From assembly GCF_003590335.1 (NCBI RefSeq), contig NZ_MIET01000014.1, forward strand, positions 1-64,000: a stretch of DNA of 64,000 bases, read 5' to 3'. The notes below the pieces were generated by a model. The model made no database searches and was not told where the DNA came from. It saw only the letters and a program-made list of their open reading frames with translations. A program made the position numbers and the translations under genes. This document shows positions 20,753 through 30,215 of this stretch, piece by piece (the first letter of the stretch is position 1; every line of letters begins with the position of its first letter). Origin of the DNA: Pseudoalteromonas sp. MSK9-3 (GTDB taxonomy: Bacteria > Pseudomonadota > Gammaproteobacteria > Enterobacterales > Alteromonadaceae).

Positions 20753-21457
20753 ATGTCCCAAATAGATTCAAAGAAAGTGCTGATCGCACTAGATTACGAT
20801 AATGAACAAGCAGCATTAAACTTTGTGAAACAGCTGTCACCAGATCAGTGTCGCTTAAAAGTAGGCAAAGAAATGTTCACTTATTTTGGTCCTCAATTTG
20901 TTAAGCAATTGGTTGATTTAGGGTTCGATGTTTTTCTTGACCTAAAATTCCACGATATTCCAAATACAGTCGCTAAAGCTGTAACTGCTGCCGCAGAACT
21001 TGGGGTGTGGATGGTAAATGTTCATGCCAGTGGTGGCCTAGAAATGATGCAAAAAGCCAAGCAAGCTTTAGCAAGTTATGGTGAAAAAGCGCCATTACTA
21101 ATTGCTGTTACCGTATTAACCAGTATGGATCAAGCGCAGTTACTACGCTTAGGCATTGAAAAAACACCACAAGATCAAGTGGTATACTTAGCTAAATTAT
21201 CTCAAGAAGCGGGACTAGACGGAGTTGTATGTTCGGCGCAAGAAGCTAAAACGTTAAAAGCCGAATTAGGTAATAATTTTAAGCTTATTACACCGGGAAT
21301 AAGACCTGTTGGCGCTGATGCTGGCGATCAAAAACGTATTATGACACCACAAAAAGCCATTGATGCGGGCAGTGACTATTTAGTAATTGGTCGACCAATT
21401 ACGCAGTCTGATGATCCAGTTAAAACACTTGCTGAGATCAACGCATCTATTGCATGA
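20753..21457 (+). CDS. pyrF: Orotidine 5'-phosphate decarboxylase
   Basis: The 234-residue TIM-barrel enzyme has the catalytic Asp-x-Lys-x-x-Asp motif in [11 protein letters not shown] and the phosphate-binding GIRP near the C-terminus. It makes UMP from OMP. It follows lapB by 73 bp and ends at a strong hairpin. Confidence 0.97.
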   Translation: MSQIDSKKVLIALDYDNEQAALNFVKQLSPDQCRLKVGKEMFTYFGPQFVKQLVDLGFDVFLDLKFHDIPNTVAKAVTAAAELGVWMVNVHASGGLEMMQKAKQALASYGEKAPLLIAVTVLTSMDQAQLLRLGIEKTPQDQVVYLAKLSQEAGLDGVVCSAQEAKTLKAELGNNFKLITPGIRPVGADAGDQKRIMTPQKAIDAGSDYLVIGRPITQSDDPVKTLAEINASIA

Positions 21458-21466
21458 TTTAAATTG

Positions 21467-21497
21467 AAATAAAAAGCAGCTATGCTGCTTTTTATTT
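21467..21497 (+). terminator. Terminator of pyrF
   Basis: A perfect 14-bp stem (AAATAAAAAGCAGC with its complement) around a TAT loop. The A and T runs at both ends could make it bidirectional. Nothing else was recognised from 21498 to 21703. Confidence 0.85.
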
Positions 21498-21703
21498 CAC
21501 CTGTGGCGTAATGCTAAAACCTTTCAAAATCGGCCACTGACTAAACTTAACAGCTCCAATTGTGATACTTGAGCGATAACCTTAAATATGTGCGTAGATC
21601 TGAGCGCCCAAGATCTCAGGGGATCGCAATGATAGGTAGGTAATCTTTAGTAAGTTAACCATCATTTAGTACTTGGAAAGTACACTGTTTTTTAAATGGC
21701 ATG

Positions 21704-22759
21704 TTATGGTTTACTCGCCTCTTTTAGCAACCTTTCAAGCTCGCCATTATACTTGCCACGAAATAATGTATTGTCTTTGAACAAGAGTAGTTCGCCTTGT
21801 TTGCCATGCTTTATGCTACTATCTATCGCAATAATTTTTTGATTGGCAGTGGTTTTTACTCTTGATTGTGAGGTGTGTCCCACCACGATATGGTCAACTT
21901 TGTAGTATTCTAGTAAAGTGCGTACCTCTTCATCTGGTATAGAATTAAAATACCCTCTATACCAAATTGGACCATTACGACCGAATAAATGTTTTGCCGA
22001 GTCTGGGCGGTCTTGACTAACAAGGTGTTGTGAAAATACAGAATTGATTTTACTCAAGGAGGTTTTGTTATGAGCAAAGCTTACTGGGAGTCCACCATGC
22101 ATAAATAAAGCATTATTGAGTTTTAAAATAACATGTTTACTGCGTAGCCATTGACCAAGTACTGTATTTCTTCCGTAAAGCTGATTAATATCTTTTTCTA
22201 AAAGACGCTCTGTTTGTTCATATTTCTTATGTAAATATCTATCATCATTATTTAGCACCATGACTTCGTGATTGCCTAATAAAAGGTGAAGTTTTCCACC
22301 ATGACTCAGTGCTTGCGCCTCAAGAGAATATAAGAGCCATAAAATTTTTGTCACATCAGGGCCACGGTCGAATATATCGCCTGTTATGATTAAGTGGCCT
22401 GCACCAAATTTCCAATTGTTATTAGCATCAATAATTTGGTGATTGAAAAGTAAAGTTTGCAATACTCCCAGTTGACCATGCACGTCACTCAGTGCTGCAT
22501 ACTTCTTCACATTGTTATAAACAAAAGGCGTTTTGTGTGAGTGCAATGAGGTTTTGATATTCATATTGCATTCGTCGAACTTTAGAATGTTTGCTTGTTT
22601 TATGACCTTTGAATACGCCTTATTATTACAAACCCAGTCAATTGTTACTTTGTTATCGATTACTGATACGTAAGGGCCATCGGAGAAAGCAGCTAAAGCT
22701 GTTTGGCTGAAACTAGCTGTTAAGAAAGCTAATACATTGATAAATGGAAAATACGTCAT
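21704..22759 (-). CDS. Secreted Shewanella-like metallophosphatase
   Basis: The 351-residue protein has a signal peptide and the complete PPP-type metallophosphoesterase motif series: SDVHGQ, GDIFDRG, GNHE, then HGG and VVGHTS. This layout matches Shewanella-like protein phosphatases, a bacterial relative of eukaryotic Ser/Thr phosphatases, in which the signature GDIFDRGP replaces GDYVDRG. Exported bacterial members act on phosphotyrosine or small substrates in vitro. It lies alone between pyrF and sbcB. Confidence 0.85.
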   Translation of the reverse strand: MTYFPFINVLAFLTASFSQTALAAFSDGPYVSVIDNKVTIDWVCNNKAYSKVIKQANILKFDECNMNIKTSLHSHKTPFVYNNVKKYAALSDVHGQLGVLQTLLFNHQIIDANNNWKFGAGHLIITGDIFDRGPDVTKILWLLYSLEAQALSHGGKLHLLLGNHEVMVLNNDDRYLHKKYEQTERLLEKDINQLYGRNTVLGQWLRSKHVILKLNNALFMHGGLPVSFAHNKTSLSKINSVFSQHLVSQDRPDSAKHLFGRNGPIWYRGYFNSIPDEEVRTLLEYYKVDHIVVGHTSQSRVKTTANQKIIAIDSSIKHGKQGELLLFKDNTLFRGKYNGELERLLKEASKP

Positions 22760-22929
22760 AATATCCTTTTATTGCTTAAATGGGCTTATTGTTATGTTGT
22801 AATTATTCGAGCAAGTTATAAGGCGTTTCATAGTTCAAATGGTGAAGCAAGATACTGCTTCACCAAAAGGTGGCCTTTAGTAAATCACTTAGCCAGATTT
22901 ACGCTCGGCGCTTCAAATGAGCGTAAATG

Positions 22930-24399
22930 CTACAAACTTTGCGCGTAATGATAGAGTGATTTGAGTATATTTAAGTTTTTTTCATTTCCATCATTTTCAT
23001 GCACCAGATTTTCAAGCGTTAACATAAAGTCTTCAGCTGAAATTGAAGGGTTATCTTCACCGTGCATCAGTTTATTTTGGCAATATTTACGCCATGAATC
23101 GAGCTCTGAAGGGGTGAGCAGTTCAGGCCAGTTTCTCGCACGATACCTAAACAGCATGGTAGTAAATTTAGCATCTTCAAATTCAAGGTTTAGTGCACCT
23201 AATGCACTTGGCTGAGCATCTCTGACAACCGCAAACTTTGCTTTGTCAGACTTACTAATAAAGCCATTATATAACTGATAGTCAGGGTTAGTTGTAGCGC
23301 TAAAATCACCTTGCTCATTAAACACTTCAGCTACCTTGTCTCGCAGTTCAGGGTGTTCTTTCAATACTTTTAAGTGTTTTAAACATTGTTCACGGTCAAT
23401 ACCTAGCCGAGCTGCATTTTCAGGCAATAGTGTTTTTGCGGGTGCAAGAATAGGGCACTTATTCACATGTACTAGCTTTAAACCAACGGGTAAATCACCT
23501 TCAACCATATCAACACGTTTGGTATACAAACGTTCTCTGAGTTCTTCGACTGACAAATCGAGTAAGACTTGAGGGTTTGCTGTTAAGTTAAAACATACCA
23601 CCGCATTTTTGTTACTGGGGTGAAAACTCATTGGAGCAACCCAAGTCGTACACCCTTGTGTCGCGGGAATGCGAGAAGAGGTATGCACCAAAGGCTGCAT
23701 GTTGAACACATCGATAATATCGAGCAATGCTTTTTTGTTACGCAGACTAAAGAAGAAATCAAACAATTTGGGTTGTTTGGTTTTTATTAATTTGGCTAAG
23801 TCAATCGTGGCTGTCACGTCGCTGAGTGCATCGTGTGCTGCGCCATGTTCAATGCCATTGGCAACTGTTAAATGTTCTAATTTAAAACTGGGCGTACCAT
23901 CTTCTTTTAGTGGCCATTCAATGCCATCAGGGCGCAGTGCATAACACGCTCTCACTAAATCTATGATATCCCAACGGCTATTTCCGTTTTGCCATTCACG
24001 TTCATAAGGGTCATAAAAGTTTCTGTATAAGCTATATCGCGTCACTTCATCATCAAAACGAATGCTGTTGTAACCTGCGACGCATGTACCCGGACGGCTA
24101 AATTGGGCATGAATTTTTGCCATAAACTCAGCTTCAATGAGACCATGCTTTTGAGCGTGTTGTGGTGTGATCCCTGTGATCAAACAAGCTTCTGGGTGAG
24201 GTAAATAGTCGGGTGCCGGTTTACAGTATTCAATTAGCGGCTCACCAATAATGTTTAGGTCATAATCGGTACGAATTCCAGCAAACTGACTCGGCCTGTC
24301 TTTTTGTGGTGTTGCACCAAACGTTTCATAGTCGTGCCAATAGATACTTGGTGTATTCTCGTTGTTTTTTTGTGTGTCTTGCTTGTTGCTATTTTTCAT
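22930..24399 (-). CDS. sbcB: Exodeoxyribonuclease I
   Basis: The 489-residue DEDD-family 3'-5' single-strand exonuclease starts with the catalytic D and E in WHDYETFG, followed by the SH3-like and C-terminal helical domains. ExoI trims 3' overhangs and is used in mismatch repair and recombination. It is a single gene. It marks the left border of the accessory region that runs to asnS. Confidence 0.95.
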   Translation of the reverse strand: MKNSNKQDTQKNNENTPSIYWHDYETFGATPQKDRPSQFAGIRTDYDLNIIGEPLIEYCKPAPDYLPHPEACLITGITPQHAQKHGLIEAEFMAKIHAQFSRPGTCVAGYNSIRFDDEVTRYSLYRNFYDPYEREWQNGNSRWDIIDLVRACYALRPDGIEWPLKEDGTPSFKLEHLTVANGIEHGAAHDALSDVTATIDLAKLIKTKQPKLFDFFFSLRNKKALLDIIDVFNMQPLVHTSSRIPATQGCTTWVAPMSFHPSNKNAVVCFNLTANPQVLLDLSVEELRERLYTKRVDMVEGDLPVGLKLVHVNKCPILAPAKTLLPENAARLGIDREQCLKHLKVLKEHPELRDKVAEVFNEQGDFSATTNPDYQLYNGFISKSDKAKFAVVRDAQPSALGALNLEFEDAKFTTMLFRYRARNWPELLTPSELDSWRKYCQNKLMHGEDNPSISAEDFMLTLENLVHENDGNEKNLNILKSLYHYAQSL

Positions 24400-24980
24400 T
24401 AATTTAATGACTTATAATTTATTTGTTGTTTGGTTAGTTTCTGCTGTTTCTCTAAATTACGCACAATTGTGTATATGAAAAACTTTGCGTGTGTATAAAA
24501 AATAAATGGCTCTTATTGATGCAAACTGCGAAAGCTCGCAAACAAGACAGACAACCCAATTACATTATCTCATAGAGACGGCCTGCGGGTAAAACGTAAT
24601 AAAAATGGCAGCGTACTTTGAGTATCGTAGGTGCTATTTAAGCAAGTTCGTGATCATGTTATTGGGGTACTATCCTGAGTTGTCGTTAGCAGGTGCATAA
24701 GAGGTTATTCACATCATATGGCTAAGTGGTTCTAAACAAGCAATAACTCTGTCTTTAATGTGCAATTTAGGGTGTGAGCAATTCAAAGTTTGCTTCAATT
24801 GATTAGAAGATCGCCTTGTTGATAAACAAGGCTGTAAATTCTATTAAAGAGAGTTATTTGTTCAATAACCAATGTCATAGTGAATGAAATACACTAAAAT
24901 AGTTTAATAATTAAGCAAGGTGATAATTGTTCTTTTAGTTTGATAGAGATAAATAACCTGAATTTCTCATTTAAAAACGC
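24400..24980. other. Gene-free spacer, 581 bp
   Basis: No open reading frame with a ribosome-binding site, no RNA gene and no clear repeat was recognised. It is AT-rich and presumably carries the sbcB promoter at its left edge. Confidence 0.5.
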
Positions 24981-26234
24981 TTATATTTTGCCTAACTCTA
25001 AAATGTGGTGTTTAAATTCTGATTTAAAGTGCTCAATAGAGCCTGGTTTGCCACGATAAGCCAAGGTATATCTAAATTCATTGTTAAGTGAACTGGCTAC
25101 GATAGCCAGCCCAGCAGGAGGAAGTGGCACAGAGTAGTTATAAACAGCTTCGACTTCTTTGTGAGCGATGGTCTGTAAGTCGAAGTCGAGTTTTCCCAAA
25201 TTTGATAACAACACATTACCTTTCAAAAAGAGCGACTGATATAACCTTGAGAGTAGCTTTAACTTTTTTTTGGGAAACAGTCTTACCAGATAGCCTTGTA
25301 GCTTCTGTAACGCAACTAAGCTGTGTATATTATTTTTAGTGATGTTAGCAAGGTGGCATGAGTAGTCCGCTATCCAGTTATTCTTACCGCCGATCACTGA
25401 TGAAAAGGGGATAATTAAATTGTTATAAGCGCCATCTAAGTCGTTTTTTGCATGTGGCCTTACAGATAGAGTCTCAAATATGATATGTTGATTTTTTGAA
25501 CCAAGGGCTTTACTTAATGCTTGATTCAAAGCACCGTTAACTGTTAGTCCATGTTCTTTTGCGTACTTTATTAATGAATTGAGAGCAGGTTTCCCTAGAT
25601 TTATATACTCAATATAATTTGAGCTTGTATCAGGTAACACCGCTGTTTTCTTACGAGATAGTAGCGAGCGACCTAAATCAAATAGGGTGACTAGCCAGTC
25701 TTTAAATTTTGGTTTAGAAAAATTGTGCTTGTCTTCTAAGAAACTATTATCGGTATATTCACCAAGGCTTCCGCATAAAAACTGATTAATCTCATCAAGG
25801 ATAATATAGCCGCTTCTTGCATCCGATGCACAATGTGCGCTGACAAATAATAGCGCTGATTTATGGTTAAACTTTATATAGTAAAGTTTTGCAGGGCTCC
25901 CTGAAAAGGGGTCAATGGCGTCTTGACTGATTAAGTTACGAGTTGCGTTATGCCAGCTGTCTTCAGAATCAAATTTATGTGACCAATCTAAGGTGATCAG
26001 TTCAGGTCTAATTGACTCATCATACTGCCAGAAATAGTTAAAGGACTTCCTGACTATTTTACTTTTTAAAATTGGGTGTCTGACAGCAATTAGGTCTATT
26101 GCTGCTTTTAAGTTGGGTGGGTCCAAATGCCCATTGATGATTGCAAGGTCGCCAGAGTTAGCATTACCGTTATTTCCAGCCGCTAGCGCTAAAAAGCTAA
26201 GTGCACGATCGCTCAATGGAATAATGTTTTTCAT
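24981..26234 (-). CDS. Stand-alone condensation/PapA-type acyltransferase-like protein
   Basis: The 417-residue protein has the layout of the CoA-dependent acyltransferase superfamily (NRPS condensation, PapA and wax-ester types): LSDRALSFLA at the N-terminus, an early RHPILKSKI block, and an active-site-like SAHCASDARSG (His134, Asp138). The usual HHxxxDG is changed, with Cys in place of one flank and Ala for Gly, but the catalytic-type His and Asp remain. No carrier protein or adenylation domain is nearby. It could acylate a small molecule or peptide. No clear Shine-Dalgarno is visible. It is close to the small peptide gene at 27.1 kb, but a link is only a guess. Confidence 0.65.
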   Translation of the reverse strand: MKNIIPLSDRALSFLALAAGNNGNANSGDLAIINGHLDPPNLKAAIDLIAVRHPILKSKIVRKSFNYFWQYDESIRPELITLDWSHKFDSEDSWHNATRNLISQDAIDPFSGSPAKLYYIKFNHKSALLFVSAHCASDARSGYIILDEINQFLCGSLGEYTDNSFLEDKHNFSKPKFKDWLVTLFDLGRSLLSRKKTAVLPDTSSNYIEYINLGKPALNSLIKYAKEHGLTVNGALNQALSKALGSKNQHIIFETLSVRPHAKNDLDGAYNNLIIPFSSVIGGKNNWIADYSCHLANITKNNIHSLVALQKLQGYLVRLFPKKKLKLLSRLYQSLFLKGNVLLSNLGKLDFDLQTIAHKEVEAVYNYSVPLPPAGLAIVASSLNNEFRYTLAYRGKPGSIEHFKSEFKHHILELGKI

Positions 26235-26342
26235 TATATTTTTAACTTTTATAGGTACATAGTGAAATAGACGTGTTAGTCACCAATAAATCCATAAACA
26301 TTTAAATTTAACAAACAGCTTTAGAAGGGTTTATAAATGCCA

Positions 26343-26774
26343 TGCGAGAAAGCATCGCACTATCGGCGTTTTTCAAGGTTGATGCGCACTGCCATTGTAT
26401 TGTGGGTGCTGAGCTATCCATGGTCAGTGTATCAGATGGTGAAGCCCTCACCGATTTAATCAGGCCGTTGTGCAGGAACCTAGACAGGGTAATAGGTAGT
26501 GGTGTATGACATGCTCAGGTGCTGTGAATAAGTCGCAGCAAAAAAGAGATTATTTTTGCGTCACCGAGACACTGTAGTATTTATGATGTATCTGATAGGG
26601 TTATCGCAGTAGAAAGTGAATTCAGGGTACCATATTCGTTCACTTGCCGAAGCGGCGATGTATTGGTTTAAACAATTAATGGGTGATAAGCTTAGAAGCC
26701 GCGAGGTATGCCAAAATATCGACAACAGAGTTGAAAATGAGAAATTGATTGCCAGTTCACTATTTAAATACTAG
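26343..26774 (+). pseudogene. Decayed IS5/IS4-type transposase remnant
   Basis: Several frames carry pieces of one DDE transposase. The first is VDAHCHCIVGAELSMVSVSD followed by LIRPLCRNLDRVIG; then come a frameshift with stops and a C-terminal piece RSLAEAAMYWFKQLMGDKL. These are typical of IS5-type transposases around the catalytic Asp and Glu. Stops and shifts rule out function. No terminal repeats were recognised, so the mobile element is only a relic. Confidence 0.65.
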
Positions 26775-27010
26775 AGCCTCAACAGGACATTATATGCTCC
26801 GCAATGCAATATTGAAGTCCAACACTCACTAATACAATAAAGTGTTCATTACAATTTATTTTAAAATAACTGCTGACTGTTTGAACCCTAAAAATTTTTA
26901 TTGCCGTTGTTAATTCTTGATTGAATAAACTGAATATCTCCACCTGTTACCTTTTTCAATTCCATATACCTGAATTGAAAAGCATTCATTCGGATTGGTC
27001 AGAATATTTA
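26775..27010. other. Gene-free spacer
   Basis: No gene was recognised. It may hold further relics of the transposon at 26.3 kb. The 26235-26342 stretch upstream of that relic is likewise empty apart from the presumed promoter of the acyltransferase gene. Confidence 0.4.
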
Positions 27011-27037
27011 GGCTCCTTGATTAACTAGGAGCCTTTT
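27011..27037. terminator. Hairpin downstream of the small peptide gene
   Basis: GGCTCC and GGAGCC pair around an 11-base loop. TTTT follows on the plus strand; the minus strand gives only TAAATATT. It lies 20 bp past the stop of the peptide gene at 27053-27217 and may end its transcript. Confidence 0.5.
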
Positions 27038-27052
27038 AAACTATATACTACA

Positions 27053-27217
27053 TTATATACAGCATAAGCTATTAGTAGTGAATGGCGGAAGTTCAGGCAT
27101 TTTAGGTGAGAGTATTTCGTTTTTCCCCCCTGCAATATTTGGTGTCATGCCCGATGGTAACGCTTTGTGGTCGTTAGACAGGTTTTTCAGTTTTTTCTTA
27201 TTCAAATTAAATTTCAT
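27053..27217 (-). CDS. 54-residue peptide resembling a RiPP (lanthipeptide-type) precursor
   Basis: This small gene starts with ATG at 27217 after AAGGAATGATT, a good ribosome-binding site, and stops at 27053. The product begins MKFNLNKKKLKNLS, which resembles the LxLxK-x-x-[IL]-x-x-L leader of class I lanthipeptide-type precursors. It then has TPNIAGG, a double-glycine site of the kind cut by C39 peptidase exporters, and a 23-residue tail with Thr, Ser and two adjacent Cys (TTNSLCCI). No LanB/LanC, LanM or ABC exporter lies in the window, so modification enzymes would have to act from elsewhere. It could also be an unmodified secreted peptide. The identification rests on pattern only. Confidence 0.6.
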   Translation of the reverse strand: MKFNLNKKKLKNLSNDHKALPSGMTPNIAGGKNEILSPKMPELPPFTTNSLCCI

Positions 27218-27414
27218 AATCATTCCTTTATACGTTGTGGTTTTTACTGTTGTGTAATGTGTTATTCAATAGTTAGTTAAGGTATTTACCCCCTAATTAA
27301 CCGTCTCAACACGTTATTAATTTTGTTGATTCTGGCCTGTCGCGTTGTCACATTTAGAAAATGTGGTTTATGTATCACGACTGACATCAAGATAAATGTA
27401 TTCATCAAGTGGTT

Positions 27415-28179
27415 TTAGATAGTATGAAAGTGTACCTCCCGCTGGATATTACGTTGGTTGATGTCCCATACTTCGACTCCCACTGTTGTGCCACCAGCAT
27501 TCTGACAAATTATTCTGGTAACGAGATACCCGCCATTAGCGTCGTAAATTGCTTTGCCAGATGGCGCAAAATGATTGCTGTTTATAGGGGTTGAATGCTG
27601 ATAGCCAGGGAGTAAATCTGGTGCTTGTCCGACGTGATTAATTGTAGAGCAGGTTCCATCATCGGCGTTGTTATTAATCAAAATCTGAGCAGAGTACTGC
27701 ACGTCTGAAAAATACCCTGGGTAAGTTGGACAGTCTCGTCCCACACAAGAATTATCAGCCCAACCAGATGCTACTACATCAGAGCTCCAGGTGATTGTCG
27801 GTGCGGCAGGTACTTTGTGGTGAACAATGAAAGAGTCATTGCCTTGTGTGCAGGAGAGGCGTATAGATTTTTCTGCTTGCGCAAAACCTGTTGGTATATT
27901 GCCGTAAACTGCAGGAAAACTGACAGTAAGGTCGGTTATTTTGTTGTTAGTAGTGTCGTTGTACAGAGCAGCCTCATTACATTGTGCTTCCACGGAAGAC
28001 AGGGTAACGATGGATTCGATATACGATATACTTGATGTGTTTGGCACCATTATTTGAGCTACAGGACCGTATTGATAGTCACTTACACGATTGGCTTTGG
28101 CATCTTGATCATAAATTGTTTGTGTAGCCTGTGCACAAAAGCCACATGCTGCTAAAACAACATAAAACATTGATTTCAT
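27415..28179 (-). CDS. Secreted protein, paralog of the protein at 40.3 kb (unknown function)
   Basis: The 254-residue product has a signal peptide (cleavage near CAQA) and about six cysteines that could form disulfides outside the cytoplasm. It shares with the 263-residue protein at 40259-41050 an opening IYD...GPVA block, VHHKVPAAPTITW against VHAKVPAAPIIDW, a central D-x-x-C-x-T motif and a closing INSNHF...CQNAGG against FNSNVF...CQNAAG. I do not recognise the family. It is a single gene, about 200 bp upstream of the small peptide gene on the same strand. Confidence 0.75.
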   Translation of the reverse strand: MKSMFYVVLAACGFCAQATQTIYDQDAKANRVSDYQYGPVAQIMVPNTSSISYIESIVTLSSVEAQCNEAALYNDTTNNKITDLTVSFPAVYGNIPTGFAQAEKSIRLSCTQGNDSFIVHHKVPAAPTITWSSDVVASGWADNSCVGRDCPTYPGYFSDVQYSAQILINNNADDGTCSTINHVGQAPDLLPGYQHSTPINSNHFAPSGKAIYDANGGYLVTRIICQNAGGTTVGVEVWDINQRNIQREVHFHTI

Positions 28180-28595
28180 TATACTCTATTCCTTAGTTTG
28201 ATTATTGTTCGTTTTCTTTTTTTAATTTAGCAATACCACTAAACTTTAGTCAAATGTTTTTACTAATTTATTTTGATGTAGAGAAATACAGCAATGACTG
28301 ATAAGGCTCTGAGTTTAGGTATTGATGTAAAGTGGGTTTTAGTTAGCCATGTTTCAAATGAGTGGCATTTTTTATTCAGCTAGTTTAGCAGAAGGTCGTT
28401 GACTAAAGCGGGTGGGCTGTACAGCACAGCTGTAATCAATACATACGATTTTGATAATTTTTAGTTGTGTAGGTTGCTGAAATTTATGTTTTTAAATCCT
28501 TACTTTTTAGTTGGTTGGTAAGCTAATTGTGGTTTTTGGTTAATCTTGATCTAGTTCACGAAAATGGAGGTTGGGAGCATATGGGAGTCATCAAG
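28180..28595. other. Gene-free spacer
   Basis: No supported gene. The left edge must hold the promoter of the secreted protein gene. The right edge borders the 42-bp repeats. Confidence 0.5.
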
Positions 28596-28714
28596 AATTT
28601 TAATTGACACCCAAGAATTTTAATTGACATCCATTTAAAATTGACTGTTTTTCAATGAATTTTAATTGACATCCATTTAAAATTGACTGTTTTTCAATGA
28701 ATTTTAATTGACAT
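28596..28714 (+). repeat. 42-bp tandem repeats next to the inverted repeat
   Basis: Two identical 42-bp units start at 28616 and 28658 (AATTTTAATTGACATCCATT and so on). A partial third unit begins at 28700, and a short related copy at 28596-28610. The core AATTTTAATTGACA occurs four times. The last copy runs into the left inverted-repeat arm, whose outer end also begins TGACAT. Confidence 0.9.
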
Positions 28715-29075
28715 ATATGGACACTCACAGTGTGTCAAACAAAATAACTCTGGCGGGGTAGAATAAACTACCTCGTTTTTTCATTTCGTCGCTGCCACTG
28801 TTTGACGTTTGACCCATTTGCAATAAAGCGTTGCTCTGACATATATCCGGGCTTAACTGTTATTTCAGTGCCCCTAATGAGCTTCGAGCCTATACACCCT
28901 AATTTGAATACACCCAACCGGTTTATATACCGTGCCTTTGCCGGGTTTTGTATAGGCAGGCTAGGCCTTTTTTCATCTAACTGTAGCGAACAATGATAGG
29001 CGATTGGCAAGTGCTCTCAACACCCACGCGGGTTAAGTTACCCTTGTCATCTACGAGCTGCCTGCCAATCTAACT
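28709..29075 (+). repeat. Left arm of a 367-bp inverted repeat
   Basis: This arm is the reverse complement of 30216-30582 with no gaps and only about three mismatches seen, all near the inner end. It contains an open frame of 80 codons (28768-29010, minus) that is copied in the other arm; I doubt that it is a gene. The arms enclose the IS110-family transposase. Confidence 0.95.
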
Positions 29076-30215
29076 ATTTTTTGAGTGGGTGATGAGATGG
29101 ACACTCCCAAATCGGCGTCAATGCGCCAAACTAAAGGTGTGTTTATAACGATAGTTAGTAGGAGCATCCATCATGAATAACGTTAGTATATTAAGCATCG
29201 ATTTAGCAAAAAATGTATTTCAACTTCTTGGAATTGATGAACACGGAAAACCTTGTTTCTCAAAGCGGGTTTCTAGAGTAAAACTCCATGAAATAATCCT
29301 TAATTTACCGCCGTGTGAAGTCGTTATGGAGGCTTGTTCATCCTCTCACTACTGGGGCAGAGCATGTTTAAATTCTGGTCATCAAGTTAATTTAATTCCT
29401 GCACAACATGTCACCCCATTTGTACGTGGTAACAAAAATGATAAGAATGATTGTTTGGCAATATATGAAGCGAGTAGAAGGCCTAGCATTCGCTTTGTTC
29501 CCGTGAAAAGTGAACAGCAACAAGCCGTACTTTGTTTACATAGAATACGAGAAAGGCTACTCGGTACTCGCACAGCTTGTATAAATCAAACTCGAAGTTT
29601 ACTTCTTGAATTTGGGTTCCACATTCCCAAAGCATACTCTGTATTCAAAAAGCATATTCATGAACTTTTATCACAAGATGTTCAGCCTGTTATTCGCCTC
29701 ATGTTGTTAGAAGTACAACAAGAGTTAGAAAGCTATGATAAAAAATTAAACTCATGGATACCTTGTTTCAACAAACTAACACCCACAACACCAGTGCAGA
29801 AATTATGCAATCAATTCCAGGGATTGGCCCTATCATTGCCTCCGCGTTCAGCGCCAGCATCGATAAAGGCCAAGCATTTAAAAGTGCGAAAGACTTTAGC
29901 GTCTGGCTTGGCCTTACGCCTAGGCAATATGCGTCTGGTGAAACAAATCGTTTGGGCACAATTACTAAACGTGGAGATAAATACCTCAGAAAACAACTTA
30001 TTCATGGTGCTCGAACTGTTGTAAACCACGCACATAAAAAAGACGATGACCTGAACCTATGGGTCACTGCCATCAAGCAAAGGCGTGGGGTAAATAAAGC
30101 AGCGGTTGCAATGGCACATCGCATGGCAAGGTTAATGTGGATATTACTTCAAAAAAATGAATATTACCGCCCGATACATTCATGCAACCAGGTTCAAGGT
30201 GATGTTTAAATACAG
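29076..30215 (+). mobile_element. IS110-family element core between the inverted arms
   Basis: The 1,140 bp between the arms holds one transposase gene (29173-30209), a 97-bp left flank and almost no right flank. The exact ends are not clear and may lie inside the arms. IS110-family elements normally have no long inverted repeats and encode a bridge RNA in a flanking non-coding end. Here the left flank (29076-29172) plus part of the arm would be the place to look for it. Confidence 0.75.
29173..30209 (+). pseudogene. IS110-family transposase, broken by a -1 frameshift
   Basis: The N-terminal RuvC-like DEDD part (SIDLAKNVF, VVMEACSSSHYWG, NKNDKNDC) runs in one frame from 29173. The C-terminal Tnp_20 part (IPGIGPIIASAF, a Ser in the usual place, then FSVWLGLTPRQYASG) is in another frame that takes over near 29745. 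The switch is at GATAAAAAATTA: one extra A would restore reading into KLMDTLFQQ. After the shift the first frame makes an unrelated tail to 30024. It is probably inactive unless ribosomes slip on the A6 run. A sequencing error in a homopolymer is possible. Confidence 0.85.

Noticed and set aside
28294..28383. 29-codon frame starting MTDKALSL
   Set aside because: No Shine-Dalgarno and no resemblance to a known peptide.
28596..28714. Possible CRISPR array
   Set aside because: The repeats are directly adjacent with no unique spacers and no cas genes.
28768..29010. 80-codon frame in the left arm, repeated at 30281-30523
   Set aside because: Identical because the arms are inverted copies; no ribosome-binding site or family match, so treated as part of the repeat.
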